Assembly: GCF_024753205.1 (NCBI RefSeq)
Contig: NZ_JANUGZ010000001.1
Location: 248,001-312,000 of the forward strand
From: Massilia aurea
Lineage (GTDB): Bacteria > Pseudomonadota > Gammaproteobacteria > Burkholderiales > Burkholderiaceae_D
Direction: 5' to 3'
DNA: 64,000 bases
Positions 1-8,880 of this stretch are shown here, one piece after another. Numbering within the stretch: position 1 is the first letter of the stretch; every line of letters starts with the position of its first letter. Both the position numbers and the translations under genes were made by a program. The notes beneath the pieces are model-generated. The model saw only the letters and a list, made by a program, of their open reading frames with translations, was not told where the DNA came from and did no database searches.

Positions 1-661
1 CGTCCTTCTGCCAGTCCCCGAACGAGGTCGTGCAGCCATACGTCTCATAGTCGCTCAAGCCCTTGGCCAGACCCGTGCGCATGGCCTCGAACGCGGTTTC
101 GTCCAGCTCCAGCGAGCGGCTCAGGATATCCCGGCGCTCATTCTCGGCGGCCCGGGCCAGGTAGGCGCGGCCGATCGCCGATGTCGCCAGCGACATGCGC
201 GAGCCGACCTGCAGCGCCAGCGCCAGTGCCGCGCTGCTGCGGCACACTTCCACATAGATCATCGACAGCCGGTCCCGCATCGCGATCGACACGGTGGTGC
301 CGGAGAACTCAGCCAGCTCCTGCATCATCGGGCGCGCCAGTTGACGGATGTCGAGCCGGGCCAGCATGGCGCTGCCCAGGCCGAGCGTGGCGCTGCCGAG
401 CGTATAACGCCCGCCCGGCTCCTGTGCCAGGTAGCCGAGCGTAGTCAGCGTGTAGGTGATGCGGGTGACAGTGGACTTGGGCAAGCCGCAGCGCTCGGCG
501 ATCTGCTGGTTGCTCAGCCCCTTGTCGGCTGAGCGAAAGCAGGCCAGGACCTCGAGGCCACGCGCCAGCGCCGTGATGAAGTAGCGTTCTTCGGCGCCAC
601 GCGGCGCGTCGGCCACATCGGCACCTTGCACATCATCAGGAAGGGTGTCGCTCACTGGCAT
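1..661 (-). CDS. IclR-family transcriptional regulator (3' end outside window)
   Basis: Reading leftward from an ATG at 661 gives about 220 residues with no stop, running off the window, so the C-terminus is missing. Residues ~27-85 form the IclR winged helix-turn-helix (RGLEVLACF, then LSNQQIAERCGLPKSTVTRI). The effector-binding domain follows (LDIRQLARPMMQEL, RDRLSMIYVEVCR). It is a clear paralog of the second IclR protein at 8881-9765. It lies just beyond the last gene of the leftward acyl-CoA operon but has its own promoter at 697-725, so it probably helps control this locus. The effector is unknown; a dicarboxylate or its CoA ester is inferred from the neighbours. The family call is secure. 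Confidence 0.9.
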   Translation of the reverse strand, partial: MPVSDTLPDDVQGADVADAPRGAEERYFITALARGLEVLACFRSADKGLSNQQIAERCGLPKSTVTRITYTLTTLGYLAQEPGGRYTLGSATLGLGSAMLARLDIRQLARPMMQELAEFSGTTVSIAMRDRLSMIYVEVCRSSAALALALQVGSRMSLATSAIGRAYLARAAENERRDILSRSLELDETAFEAMRTGLAKGLSDYETYGCTTSFGDWQKD

Positions 662-678
662 GGGAAGGCCCTGAATAA

Positions 679-726
679 GAATGGTGGTCAAATTCCATTC
701 TAATACAGTTCATTTCGCCATGCAAA
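679..726 (-). promoter_or_regulatory. Promoter of the first iclR gene with overlapping operator candidates
   Basis: On the minus strand a -35 TTGCAT (720-725) and a -10 TAGAAT (697-702) are separated by exactly 17 bp. A perfect inverted repeat, GAATGG-N10-CCATTC (679-700), overlaps the -10, as expected for an autorepressor site. At 714-726 lies TTCGCCATGCAAA, matching 10 of 13 bases of the palindrome repeated at 8607-8787, and it overlaps the -35. This suggests cross-regulation by the second IclR protein. The sites are read from sequence; their function is inferred. Confidence 0.55.
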
Positions 727-759
727 ACCGGCAGGCATTAACGCTACGTATTGACGTTG

Positions 760-1968
760 TTAAACGACACCGCGCTCCCGCAAGCCAGCCAGCGTGTCTG
801 CCGACAGGCCAAGCAACTCATGCAGCACGTCGTCCGTCCCCTCGCCCAGGCACGGCGGGCTACTGCGTACCGGCAGGCGTTCGCCATCGAAGCGATAGGG
901 GGAGGCCAGTACCGGGACACTGCCCACAACGGGATGCGGCATGTCCTTGACCAACCCGCCCTGCTGCGCGCGGGTCGACGTCAATGCCTCATGCAGCCCG
1001 GCGACCTCGCCACACGGGATACCCACCCGGCTCATGCACGCAAGCAGATCGCTGCGCGTGCGCTGCGCCAGTTCGCGTTTGATCTCGGGCATCAGCTCGT
1101 CGCGGTGCTGCGTGCGCGCCAGGTTGGTCTTGAAACGCTCATCCAGCGCAATGTCGGGACGCTCGATCACGTCATTGCAAAAGCGTATGAACTGGCTGTT
1201 ATTGCCCACCGCAACGACCAGTGGACCATCCTTCGCCTCATACACGCCATAGGGCATGATCGATGGATGCGCATTGCCGTAGCGCGGCGGGTCGTTCCCG
1301 CGCAGCAGCGCTTCCAGGCCGTAATAGGCGGAAATCATCAGGCCGCAGTCGAACAATGCCATGCCGATGTGGCGGCCCTTGCCCGTCTTTTCGCGCTCGT
1401 ACAGCGCCGCCAGCACGCCCTGCGCCGCGTACATTCCCGTCATCATGTCGACCGCGGCAACGCCGAATTTCAACGGCGGCTGGGTCGGTTCCCCGTTTAG
1501 TGCCATGAGGCCCGATTCGCCCTGGATGACCAGGTCGTAGCCGGGCCGCGCGGCTTCCGGGCCGGTGCGGTCATAACCCGTGATCGAGCAGTAGATCAGG
1601 CCCGGCTGGGCTTCCTTCAGGTCGTCATAGCCCAAGCCGAGTCGCTCGATGTCGCCGAACTTGAAATTCTGGATCACGATGTCGCTCTTGCGGATCAGAT
1701 CCCGGGCGATCTTTTGGCCGTCGGGTGTTTTCAGGTCGAGGCACACCGAACGCTTGTTGCGGTTGACGCTGTTGAAGTACGCGGTTTCGGTGGCGCCGAT
1801 GCGCATGCCCCAGTCGCGCGTGTCGTCGCCGCGCTCGGGATGCTCCACCTTGATCACTTCCGCGCCCAGGTCGCCCAGCACCATCGCACACCACGGCCCG
1901 GCCAGCACGCGCGAGAAATCCAGCACGCGCACGCCGGAAAGAGGCAAAGCAGATTTGTCAGTCAACAT
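760..1968 (-). CDS. CaiB/BaiF family III CoA-transferase
   Basis: The 402-residue protein is full length for family III CoA-transferases (formyl-CoA transferase, CaiB, SUGCT types). The start MLTDKSALPLSG at 1968 is preferred over upstream in-frame starts, because homology begins at LSGVRVLDFSRVLAGPW. The probable catalytic Asp is D174 in VAAVDMMTGMY, at the usual place before the TGKGRHI segment. It is the last gene of the leftward operon starting at 8568. In an operon with beta-oxidation genes and no CoA ligase it is the obvious substrate-activating enzyme, moving CoA to a (di)carboxylate. Glutarate/succinate-type CoA transfer is plausible because a glutaryl-CoA dehydrogenase lies in the same locus. 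The substrate is inferred. Confidence 0.88.
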   Translation of the reverse strand: MLTDKSALPLSGVRVLDFSRVLAGPWCAMVLGDLGAEVIKVEHPERGDDTRDWGMRIGATETAYFNSVNRNKRSVCLDLKTPDGQKIARDLIRKSDIVIQNFKFGDIERLGLGYDDLKEAQPGLIYCSITGYDRTGPEAARPGYDLVIQGESGLMALNGEPTQPPLKFGVAAVDMMTGMYAAQGVLAALYEREKTGKGRHIGMALFDCGLMISAYYGLEALLRGNDPPRYGNAHPSIMPYGVYEAKDGPLVVAVGNNSQFIRFCNDVIERPDIALDERFKTNLARTQHRDELMPEIKRELAQRTRSDLLACMSRVGIPCGEVAGLHEALTSTRAQQGGLVKDMPHPVVGSVPVLASPYRFDGERLPVRSSPPCLGEGTDDVLHELLGLSADTLAGLRERGVV

Positions 1969-2011
1969 AACACTCCAGATACCCGGCCTCTCCACAAGGA
2001 GCCGGCAAACA

Positions 2012-2833
2012 TCATTCTTCTCGCCGACCCGCGGCTGAAGCACTGCGCAGTTCCGCGAAAGCGGGCGCGCGTTTTTCGAAGAAGGCGGCAATGCCTTCCT
2101 GCGCTTCGTCGTCGCCCTGCGACTGCACCATCAGCGCAGCTTCCAGGTCGAGCTGCTCGTCCAGGCTTGCGGCCCCGGCATTCTCGCACAGCACCTTGAT
2201 GCGCCCGTTGGCATTGGCTGGTCCGGCGGCCACGCGTGCAGCCAGCGCAATCGCATCGGCCAGTGCCTGCCCTGGCGCGGCCAGGCGGTTGACCGCGCCC
2301 AGCGCATGCAGGCGCGCGGCCGGCAGGCGCTCGCCCAGCAGGCATAGCTCGGTCAGCAACTGGCGCGACATGCAGCGCGCCAGAAACGCCGTCGCGCCGC
2401 CATCCGGACTCAGGCCAACCTTGACATACGCCATCGAAAAGAAGGCATCGTCAGCCGCGACCACCATATCGCACGCCAGCGCCAGGGACAGGCCGGCGCC
2501 TGCCGCCCCACCCTCGACCGCCGCAATCACCGGCTTCGGGCAGGCGCGCAGCGCGCGCACCAGATCGTGCAGGCGTTCGACCTTTTTGCGTCGCTCATCC
2601 GGCGCCAGCACGCGGCGCGTGGCCAACTGGCGCAGGTCGCCACCGGCGCAGAAAAAGTCGCCATCGCCGACCAGCACGATGGCGCCAATGGCCGGGTCCT
2701 GCGCCGCCTGGTCGAGCGCGGCCGGCAGCGCGTCGTACAGCGCCGGGGTGATCGCATTCTTCGCCGCCGGATTGCTGTTGACGAGAATGCGCACCGCGCC
2801 GTCAGTGCGCATCACGAGGCCGGGTGCATTCAT
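2012..2833 (-). CDS. Enoyl-CoA hydratase/isomerase family protein
   Basis: 273 residues, a monofunctional crotonase-fold enzyme that hydrates trans-2-enoyl-CoA (or isomerises it) in beta-oxidation. FFCAGGDLRQ and the oxyanion-hole region AAVEGGAAGAGLSLALACD are visible, followed by VGLSPDGGATAFLAR. The start MNAPGLVMRTDG at 2833 is chosen because its ATG overlaps the TGA of the acyl-CoA dehydrogenase upstream (ATGA), a classic translational coupling. The first catalytic Glu position holds Ser/Leu (GLSLAL), so it may be an isomerase or a hydratase with one acidic residue. By position it corresponds to PimE of pim-type clusters. The exact substrate cannot be read from sequence. Confidence 0.88.
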   Translation of the reverse strand: MNAPGLVMRTDGAVRILVNSNPAAKNAITPALYDALPAALDQAAQDPAIGAIVLVGDGDFFCAGGDLRQLATRRVLAPDERRKKVERLHDLVRALRACPKPVIAAVEGGAAGAGLSLALACDMVVAADDAFFSMAYVKVGLSPDGGATAFLARCMSRQLLTELCLLGERLPAARLHALGAVNRLAAPGQALADAIALAARVAAGPANANGRIKVLCENAGAASLDEQLDLEAALMVQSQGDDEAQEGIAAFFEKRAPAFAELRSASAAGRREE

Positions 2834-3993
2834 GCTGCTGCGGTCTCGCTGGTCTCGCTGGTCTCGCGCCCGAGGGCGATATAGCGCGCCAGGTGATGGT
2901 CTTCGTCGCCCAGCTGATGATCGATCATCACGAGGCGCTTGGCGTAGTGCGCCAGCGGCAGCTCCCAGGTCATGCCGATACCGCCGTGCAGCTGGATGCA
3001 TTCTTCCGCCACCAGCGTGCCGATCCGGCCGATGCTGGCCTTGGCGGCCGACAGGCTGCGCTCACGCGTGACGCGGTCGGCGTCCAGGGCGGATGCAGCA
3101 TTGATCACCGCCGAGCGGGCCTGCTCGATTTCGAGCAGCAGGTCGGCCATGCGATGCTGCAGCGCCTGGAAGCTGCCGATCACGACGCCGAACTGCTTGC
3201 GCGTGCGCAGGTAGTCCAGCGTTGCCTCCTTGGCCGCTTCCATCGCGCCGAGGGCTTCCGCGCACAGGGCCAGCACGCCGCGCCCGACAGCGCGCTCGAT
3301 CGCTGCAAAACCGTGGCCCGGCTCACCGAGCAGCGCGTCAGCGCCGACCCGCACGCCGCTGAAGGTCAGCTCGGCCACGCGGCCGCCGTCCATCGTCGGC
3401 GAGCCCACCATCGACACGCCGGCCGCATCGGCAGGAACCAGGAACAGCGAGATACCCGCTTCGTCATCGACCGCGCCCGAGGTGCGCGCCGACACCACGA
3501 TCCACTGCGCGTGTTCGGCGTTGGCCACCACGGCCTTGGCGCCGTCGATCACCCAGCCATCGTCGTCGCGGCGCGCGCTCGTCGCAACCCGCGCCAGTTC
3601 ATAATGCGCGTCCGGTTCGTCGTGGGAAAACGCGGCGATCACGGATGCATCGGCGATGCTGGCCAACACCTCTTTCTGCGCATCGCTGCCAGCTGCCGCA
3701 ATGGCTTCGGCCGCCAGCACGGCGCTGCCCAGTAGCGGCTCGAGCACTAGGCCACGGCCCAGCGCCTCGAACACCACCGCGATGTCAAAACCGGCCCCGC
3801 CGAAGCCGCCGTCTTCTTCGCGCAGCAGCATGCCTACCACGCCCAGTTCGGCGAACTGCTGCCACATGGCGTTGGAAAAGCCTTCTGGCGAGGCGGCGAT
3901 CTTGTGCCGCGCCTCGATGTGATATTGCTGGGCGATGAAGCGGTTCAGGCTATCGGCCAGCATGCGCCGTTCTTCTGTATGTTCGAAGTTCAT
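2830..3993 (-). CDS. Acyl-CoA dehydrogenase, small PimD-like partner
   Basis: 387 residues with the acyl-CoA dehydrogenase fold: N-terminal helical domain (MNFEHTEERRMLADSLNRFI), mid beta domain, and C-terminal FAD helices (IQLHGGIGMTWELPLAHYAKR). Sequence past GMTWE lacks the YEGT motif that carries the catalytic Glu in MCAD-type enzymes. A second, different acyl-CoA dehydrogenase lies directly upstream (11-nt gap, with an AAGGG ribosome site overlapping that gene's stop). Such paired genes (PimC/PimD, FadE28/FadE29 types) make heteromeric enzymes in known cases. That this pair does the same is inference. It oxidises an acyl-CoA to the 2-enoyl-CoA and passes electrons to ETF. Confidence 0.9.
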   Translation of the reverse strand: MNFEHTEERRMLADSLNRFIAQQYHIEARHKIAASPEGFSNAMWQQFAELGVVGMLLREEDGGFGGAGFDIAVVFEALGRGLVLEPLLGSAVLAAEAIAAAGSDAQKEVLASIADASVIAAFSHDEPDAHYELARVATSARRDDDGWVIDGAKAVVANAEHAQWIVVSARTSGAVDDEAGISLFLVPADAAGVSMVGSPTMDGGRVAELTFSGVRVGADALLGEPGHGFAAIERAVGRGVLALCAEALGAMEAAKEATLDYLRTRKQFGVVIGSFQALQHRMADLLLEIEQARSAVINAASALDADRVTRERSLSAAKASIGRIGTLVAEECIQLHGGIGMTWELPLAHYAKRLVMIDHQLGDEDHHLARYIALGRETSETSETAAA

Positions 3994-4004
3994 GTCGCTT
4001 GCCC

Positions 4005-5213
4005 TTACAGTCCGAGGATCATCTTGGAGATGATGTTTTTCTGGATCTCGTTGGAGCCGCCGAAGATCGACAGCTTGCGGTTGTTGAAGTATTGCGCCGA
4101 GGCGGCGGCCGCAAAATCTGGCCCGAAGCCCGGGCCATCATTGGCCGCATCGAGCATGTCCTGCGTGAACGGGCGTGCATACACGCCCATCGCGCGCCGC
4201 GTCAGCGCATTGATCTCCTGACGGATCTCGGTGCCGCGAATCTTGAGCATCGAGCTCTCCGCGCCCGGCACGCCGCCACCAGCCACCGCCGCGATCACGC
4301 GCAGATTGGTGGTCTTCATGTTTTCCAGGTCGATCTCGACGCGCGCCAGGCGGCGCGCAAAGCCCGGATCGTCTGCCAGCGGCTTGCCACCGCGCGTCTG
4401 CTCCTGCGCGATGCGCTTCAAGCGCGCCAGCGCCGCCATCGAGAAGCCGACACCGGCGATATTCGTGCGCTCATAAGTAAGCAGATATTTGGCGCAGGTC
4501 CAGCCGCGATGCTCTTCGCCAACCAGGTTCTGCACCGGCACCCGCACATCGGTGAAGAACACTTCGTTGACTTCGCGCTCGCCATCGAGCAGCGTGATCG
4601 GGCGCACGTCGACGCCCGGTGACTGCATGTCGATCAGCAGGAAGCTGATGCCCTCCTGCTTCTTGGCGCCCGAATCGGTGCGCACCAGGCAGAAAATCAT
4701 GTTCGCGTGCTGGCCAAGCGTGGTCCAGGTCTTCTGGCCATTGACGATGTAATGCTCGCCCTCGGCGTCCACACCGCGCACGGCGCTGCACTTGACCGCC
4801 GCCAGGTCCGAGCCCGCACCCGGCTCCGAATAGCCCTGGCACCACCAGTCGGAGCCATCCAGGATGCGCGGCAGCCAGTAATCCTTCTGCGCCCCGTTGC
4901 CGTACTTGATCAGGACCGGGCCCAGCATGTTCACGCCGAACGGCACGATGCGCGGCGTATTGGCCAGCGCGCACTCGGTCTCGAAGATGAATTTTTCAAT
5001 GGCGTCCCAGCCCGGGCCGCCGTATGCTTCCGGCCAGTGATTTGCCAGCCAGCCGCGCTCATTCAGGATCGCGTGCCAGCGCTCCATGTCGGCCTTCGAC
5101 AGATGCTTGCCATTGGCAACCTTATCCGACAGGTCCTGCGGCAGCTTCTCGGCCAGGAATGCCCGTACCTCGTCGCGAAAGCGCTCTTGCTCAGGGGTGA
5201 AATGTAAATCCAT
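4005..5213 (-). CDS. Acyl-CoA dehydrogenase, large PimC-like partner
   Basis: 402 residues beginning MDLHFTPEQERFRDEVRAFL, typical of the large member of two-component acyl-CoA dehydrogenases. The flavin/substrate region WWCQGYSEPGAGSDLA is intact. The C-terminus reads IFGGSNEIQKNIISK: Gly stands where MCAD has its catalytic Glu (YEGT), as in PimC/FadE-type heteromeric enzymes. A good ribosome site (AAAGGATC) precedes the ATG at 5213, and the gene begins 9 nt after the thiolase stop. It acts in the cytoplasm, probably with the smaller partner at 2830-3993, on CoA-bound dicarboxylate or other acyl chains (inferred). Confidence 0.9.
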   Translation of the reverse strand: MDLHFTPEQERFRDEVRAFLAEKLPQDLSDKVANGKHLSKADMERWHAILNERGWLANHWPEAYGGPGWDAIEKFIFETECALANTPRIVPFGVNMLGPVLIKYGNGAQKDYWLPRILDGSDWWCQGYSEPGAGSDLAAVKCSAVRGVDAEGEHYIVNGQKTWTTLGQHANMIFCLVRTDSGAKKQEGISFLLIDMQSPGVDVRPITLLDGEREVNEVFFTDVRVPVQNLVGEEHRGWTCAKYLLTYERTNIAGVGFSMAALARLKRIAQEQTRGGKPLADDPGFARRLARVEIDLENMKTTNLRVIAAVAGGGVPGAESSMLKIRGTEIRQEINALTRRAMGVYARPFTQDMLDAANDGPGFGPDFAAAASAQYFNNRKLSIFGGSNEIQKNIISKMILGL

Positions 5214-5222
5214 GATGATCCT

Positions 5223-6404
5223 TTAGAAAATCTCGAACAGGCCCGCAGCGCCCATGCCGCCGGCGATACACATCGTGACCACGGCATACTTCGCGCCGCG
5301 GCGCCGGCCTTCAATCAGAATGTGGCCGGCCAGGCGCGCACCTGTCATGCCGAACGGGTGGCCGATCGAAATCGCGCCACCGTCGACGTTCAGGCGCTCG
5401 TCGGGAATGCCGAGTTGCTGCTGGCAGTAGATCGCCTGCGAGGCAAAAGCTTCGTTCAGTTCCCACAGGTCGATATCGTCCACCGTCAGGCCAAAGCGCT
5501 TCAAGAGCTTGGGCACCGCGAACACGGGGCCGATGCCCATCTCATCCGGCTCGCAGCCGGCCACCGCCATGCCACGGAAGGCGCCCAGCGGGGTCAAGCC
5601 GAGGCGCTCGGCTTCTTTTGCTTCCATCATCACGCAGGCCGATGCGCCATCGGACAGCTGCGACGCATTGCCGGCAGTGACGAATTTGCCCTCGCCCATG
5701 ACCGGCGCCAGCTTGGCCAGGCCTTCATAAGTCGTGCCGCGCCGGTTGCAGGTGTCTTCGGCGATCGTGACTTCGCGGTGGCTGACTTCCTTCGTCTCCT
5801 TGTCGGTGACGGCCATGGTCGTGGTACAGGCGACGATTTCCTCGCTGTAGCGGCCGGCCAGCTGCGCGGCCTCGGTCTTGCGCTGGGACTCGAACGAGAA
5901 GCGGTCCTGTGCTTCGCGGCTGATGTTGTAGCGCGCGGCGACGATGTCGGCGGTGTCGATCATCGGCAGATACAGGTCCGGCTTGTGTTCCAGGATCCAC
6001 GGGTCGATGCCCGGATCGCCGCTGTCGCGGCTGCGGATGTGCGAGATGCTCTCCACGCCGCCGGCAATGATGGCCGGCGCGCCGTCGACGATGATGCGGC
6101 CGGCGCCAATGGCGATCGCCTGCAGGCCCGAGGCGCAGAAGCGGTTCACAGTCGTGCCGGCAATGGTGATCGGCAGGTCGGCGCGGATCACGCTCTGGCG
6201 CGCGACGTTACGGCCGGTGGTGCCTTCCGGGTAGCCGCAGCCGAGAATCGCATCCTCGATCATGGCCGGATCGATGCCGGCGCGCTCGACGGCGGCGCGT
6301 ACTGCGAAGGCAGCCAGCTGGGCGCCGGGCGTGATATTGAATTCGCCGCGGTGCGCCTTGGTCAGCGGGGTGCGGGCGGTTGAAACGATGACAGCTTCGC
6401 GCAT
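5223..6404 (-). CDS. Acetyl-CoA acyltransferase (thiolase)
   Basis: 393 residues, full length. The nucleophilic Cys is C90 ([11 protein letters not shown]), the catalytic His is H349 ([12 protein letters not shown]) and the second Cys is C379 ([16 protein letters not shown]), so the active site is complete. It cleaves 3-ketoacyl-CoA with CoA, releasing acetyl-CoA. It is the second gene of the leftward operon, preceded by an AGGAG ribosome site and followed by the acyl-CoA dehydrogenase pair, the place of pimB in pim-type operons. Thiolases acting on 3-oxoadipyl-CoA and on long acyl chains look alike, so the chain preference is not called. Confidence 0.92.
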   Translation of the reverse strand: MREAVIVSTARTPLTKAHRGEFNITPGAQLAAFAVRAAVERAGIDPAMIEDAILGCGYPEGTTGRNVARQSVIRADLPITIAGTTVNRFCASGLQAIAIGAGRIIVDGAPAIIAGGVESISHIRSRDSGDPGIDPWILEHKPDLYLPMIDTADIVAARYNISREAQDRFSFESQRKTEAAQLAGRYSEEIVACTTTMAVTDKETKEVSHREVTIAEDTCNRRGTTYEGLAKLAPVMGEGKFVTAGNASQLSDGASACVMMEAKEAERLGLTPLGAFRGMAVAGCEPDEMGIGPVFAVPKLLKRFGLTVDDIDLWELNEAFASQAIYCQQQLGIPDERLNVDGGAISIGHPFGMTGARLAGHILIEGRRRGAKYAVVTMCIAGGMGAAGLFEIF

Positions 6405-6438
6405 GGCGAGTCTCCTGACAAATTGATGACGATGGGGT

Positions 6439-8568
6439 CTACGCGGATTGATTCAGGCTGGCGAAATTGGCGCCCTTGTCGACCAGCTCGACCAGCAGCG
6501 GCGACGGCTGCCAGAACAGCGGGTCTTCCTTGGCAAACTCGCGGATGTCGGCCAGGATCGTCGGCAGGTCGACCGTGTCGGCATAGTGCATCGGGCCGCC
6601 GCGGTAGCGCGGGAAGCCGTAGCCGTGCACGAACGTCACGTCCACATCGAGCGGCCGCAGGGCGATCTTCTGGTGCACGACATTGGCACCCTCGTTGATC
6701 ATCGCAGCCAGGTAGCGGCGCACGATCTCGGCGTCGCTGAAGCTGCGCGGTGATTTACCTGACAGCGCACCCGCGCGGGCCCGTTCGGCATCGATGATGG
6801 CCTCGACTTCCGGGTCGGGCGTGCCGACGCGGGCACCGTCCGGATACAGGTAGTAGCCACGCCCGGTCTTCTGGCCAAACCAGCCCCGTTCGCACAGGCG
6901 GTCGGCAATCTGCACGTAACGTGCGCGCGGGTCACGTGTGGGCGCGCGCCGCTTGCGGGTGGCCCAGCCGATGTCGCCACCGGCCAGGTCGGAGACCTGG
7001 AACGGGCCCATCGGGTAGCCGAAGTCGCGCAGTGCCTTGTCGATCTGGTAGGGCGATGCGCCGTCTTCCATCATCGCGTGCGCGGCCTGACCATACACGG
7101 CGAGGATGCGGTTGCCGATGAAACCGTCGCACACGCCAGCGCGCACCGGCACCTTGCGCAGCTTCTTTGCCAGGTCGAAGGCGGTGGCGACCACGTCGTC
7201 GGACACCTTGGCCGGCACGACGATCTCGAGCAGCTTCATGATGTTTGCCGGCGAGAAGAAGTGCAGGCCGACGACGTCCTGCGGGCGCGAGATGGCCGCT
7301 GCGATCTCATCGATGTCGAGGTAGGACGTGTTAGTGGCCAGCACCGCGCCGGGTTTGCAGACGCGATCGAGTTCGGCAAACACGGCGTGTTTCACGGCCA
7401 TGTCTTCGAACACGGCTTCGATCACCAGATCGGCCTGGGCCAGCGCGTCATACGACGTACTGCCATTGAAGCGCGCCATGGTGGCGTTTTTGGCGTCCGG
7501 CGTGATGCGGCCCTTGGCGATCAGGCCGTCATACACCCTCTCGACATGCTTGCGACCGCGCGCCAGCGCCTCGTCGTCGCGCTCGATCATCGTGACCGGC
7601 AAGCCGGCATCGAGGACGGCAACGGCGATGCCGGCGCCCATCGTGCCGCCGCCGACGACACCGATGCTACTGATCGGGCGTGGTTTGGCATTGCGCGTCT
7701 CCGGCGCCCTGGCGGTTTCGCGCTCGGCGAAGAAGGCGTGTACCAAGCCGGCGCGCTGCGGGCTGTCGAGGCATTCGAGGAACAGCTTGCGCTCGAGCGC
7801 CTGGCCTTCGTCGAACGGCAGCTCGAGCGCGCCCTGCACTGCGTCGACGATTTTCAGGGGCGAGAACAGGCCGCGTGATTTTTTGGCCGTCTCGGCGCGT
7901 GCGCTGTCGATCGCGGCGCGCTGGGCTGCTGTATCGGCGAGCTGCGTGGCGTCACGGGTGCGCCGCACCGGCGCACCGCCCTGCACCAGCTCCTGCGCAT
8001 ACGCCAGGCCTGCTGCGAGCGGGTCGGCGCCATCCACCACCCGGTCGACCAGGCCCAGTTTTGCCGCTTCGGCCGCGCCAACGTGGCGACCGCTCAGCAT
8101 CATGTCGAGCGCTGCGGCGGCGCCGATCAGGCGCGGCGTACGCTGGGTGCCGCCGGCGCCCGGCAGCAGGCCAAGCGCCACTTCGGGTAAACCCAGTTTT
8201 GCTGCCGGCAGCGCCAGGCGGTAATGGGCCGCCAGCGCGATCTCGAGTCCGCCACCGAGCGCAGCGCCGTGGATGACGGCGATGACTGGCTTGCTGCAGG
8301 CCTCGATACCGTTGCAGACGTCGGGCAGGAACGGCGTCATCGGTGGCTTGCCGAATTCGCGGATATCGGCGCCGCCGATGAAGGTCTTGCCGCTGCCGAC
8401 GATCAGCACGGCCTTGACCGCAGCATCGGCCACGGCCGCGTCGATTGCCGCAGTCAGGCCGCGCCGGACGTCGACGCCGAGCGCATTGACGGGAGGATTG
8501 TCGATGGTGACGACGAGAATGTCGCCGTGCATGGCACGAGCGACCGGGCCAGTTGCGCCGGTGTGCAT
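6439..8568 (-). CDS. Bifunctional enoyl-CoA hydratase/3-hydroxyacyl-CoA dehydrogenase (PimF/FadJ type)
   Basis: 709 residues. The N-terminal crotonase domain (~1-190) has two acidic residues 20 apart, E109 ([11 protein letters not shown]) and E129 ([15 protein letters not shown]), as in rat mitochondrial hydratase. The NAD-binding dehydrogenase domain starts near 300 (VGGGTMGAG at 305-313), with [16 protein letters not shown] after it and two C-terminal helical domains. The start MHTGATGP at 8568 has a clear AAGGAGA ribosome site; upstream in-frame codons lack one. It does hydration and the NAD-dependent oxidation of the 3-hydroxy intermediate. It is the first gene of the leftward operon, downstream of three palindromic operators. 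Domain order matches FadJ/FadB and PimF. Confidence 0.92.
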   Translation of the reverse strand: MHTGATGPVARAMHGDILVVTIDNPPVNALGVDVRRGLTAAIDAAVADAAVKAVLIVGSGKTFIGGADIREFGKPPMTPFLPDVCNGIEACSKPVIAVIHGAALGGGLEIALAAHYRLALPAAKLGLPEVALGLLPGAGGTQRTPRLIGAAAALDMMLSGRHVGAAEAAKLGLVDRVVDGADPLAAGLAYAQELVQGGAPVRRTRDATQLADTAAQRAAIDSARAETAKKSRGLFSPLKIVDAVQGALELPFDEGQALERKLFLECLDSPQRAGLVHAFFAERETARAPETRNAKPRPISSIGVVGGGTMGAGIAVAVLDAGLPVTMIERDDEALARGRKHVERVYDGLIAKGRITPDAKNATMARFNGSTSYDALAQADLVIEAVFEDMAVKHAVFAELDRVCKPGAVLATNTSYLDIDEIAAAISRPQDVVGLHFFSPANIMKLLEIVVPAKVSDDVVATAFDLAKKLRKVPVRAGVCDGFIGNRILAVYGQAAHAMMEDGASPYQIDKALRDFGYPMGPFQVSDLAGGDIGWATRKRRAPTRDPRARYVQIADRLCERGWFGQKTGRGYYLYPDGARVGTPDPEVEAIIDAERARAGALSGKSPRSFSDAEIVRRYLAAMINEGANVVHQKIALRPLDVDVTFVHGYGFPRYRGGPMHYADTVDLPTILADIREFAKEDPLFWQPSPLLVELVDKGANFASLNQSA

Positions 8569-8606
8569 GAGCTGTCTCCTTGATTTTATATTGGATGCCA
8601 TGTCGG

Positions 8607-8787
8607 TTCGCTGTGCGAAACCGCGTTTTGCATTTCTTGTTGCGATCAACGATAACCGATTTTTCTCGAAAATGTAAACGACTTCGCGGTGCTGCTTTTG
8701 CGGGAAAAACCGGAAGATCCAGCGATTCGCTGTGCGAAATGCGCCCAATCGACCTGATTACCTACATAGGGCGTTTCGCTGTGCGAA
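8607..8787. promoter_or_regulatory. Three identical 13-bp palindromic operators (probable IclR sites)
   Basis: The sequence TTCGCTGTGCGAA, a perfect inverted repeat (TTCGC/GCGAA with 3-base centre), occurs at 8607-8619, 8726-8738 and 8775-8787, and nowhere else that I found in the window except for a degenerate copy at 714-726. All lie in the 312-bp divergent gap between the leftward beta-oxidation operon and the rightward iclR gene. The last two are 49 bp apart start to start, near five helical turns; the first is 119 bp from the second. IclR proteins commonly bind multiple palindromes as tetramers, so the adjacent regulator is the likely ligand (inferred). Confidence 0.75.
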
Positions 8788-8807
8788 CTACCATTTCACA
8801 AAAACTG

Positions 8808-8836
8808 TTGACACCCTAGTTTTTGTTATGTGAATA
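8808..8836 (+). promoter_or_regulatory. Candidate sigma70 promoter of the rightward iclR gene
   Basis: TTGACA at 8808-8813 is followed after 17 bp by TGAATA at 8831-8836. The third palindromic operator ends 21 bp before the -35, where a bound regulator could block or recruit polymerase. The -10 is weak, which would fit an activated or modest promoter. Confidence 0.5.
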
Positions 8837-8880
8837 TCCGACTCAAGCCCTGCCGGAGATGCCGGGCATAGGAGACAAGA

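Noticed and set aside
8601-8790. CRISPR array from the repeated 13-mer
   Set aside because: Only three palindromic 13-bp copies at unequal spacing in a divergent promoter gap, with no cas genes: an operator set.
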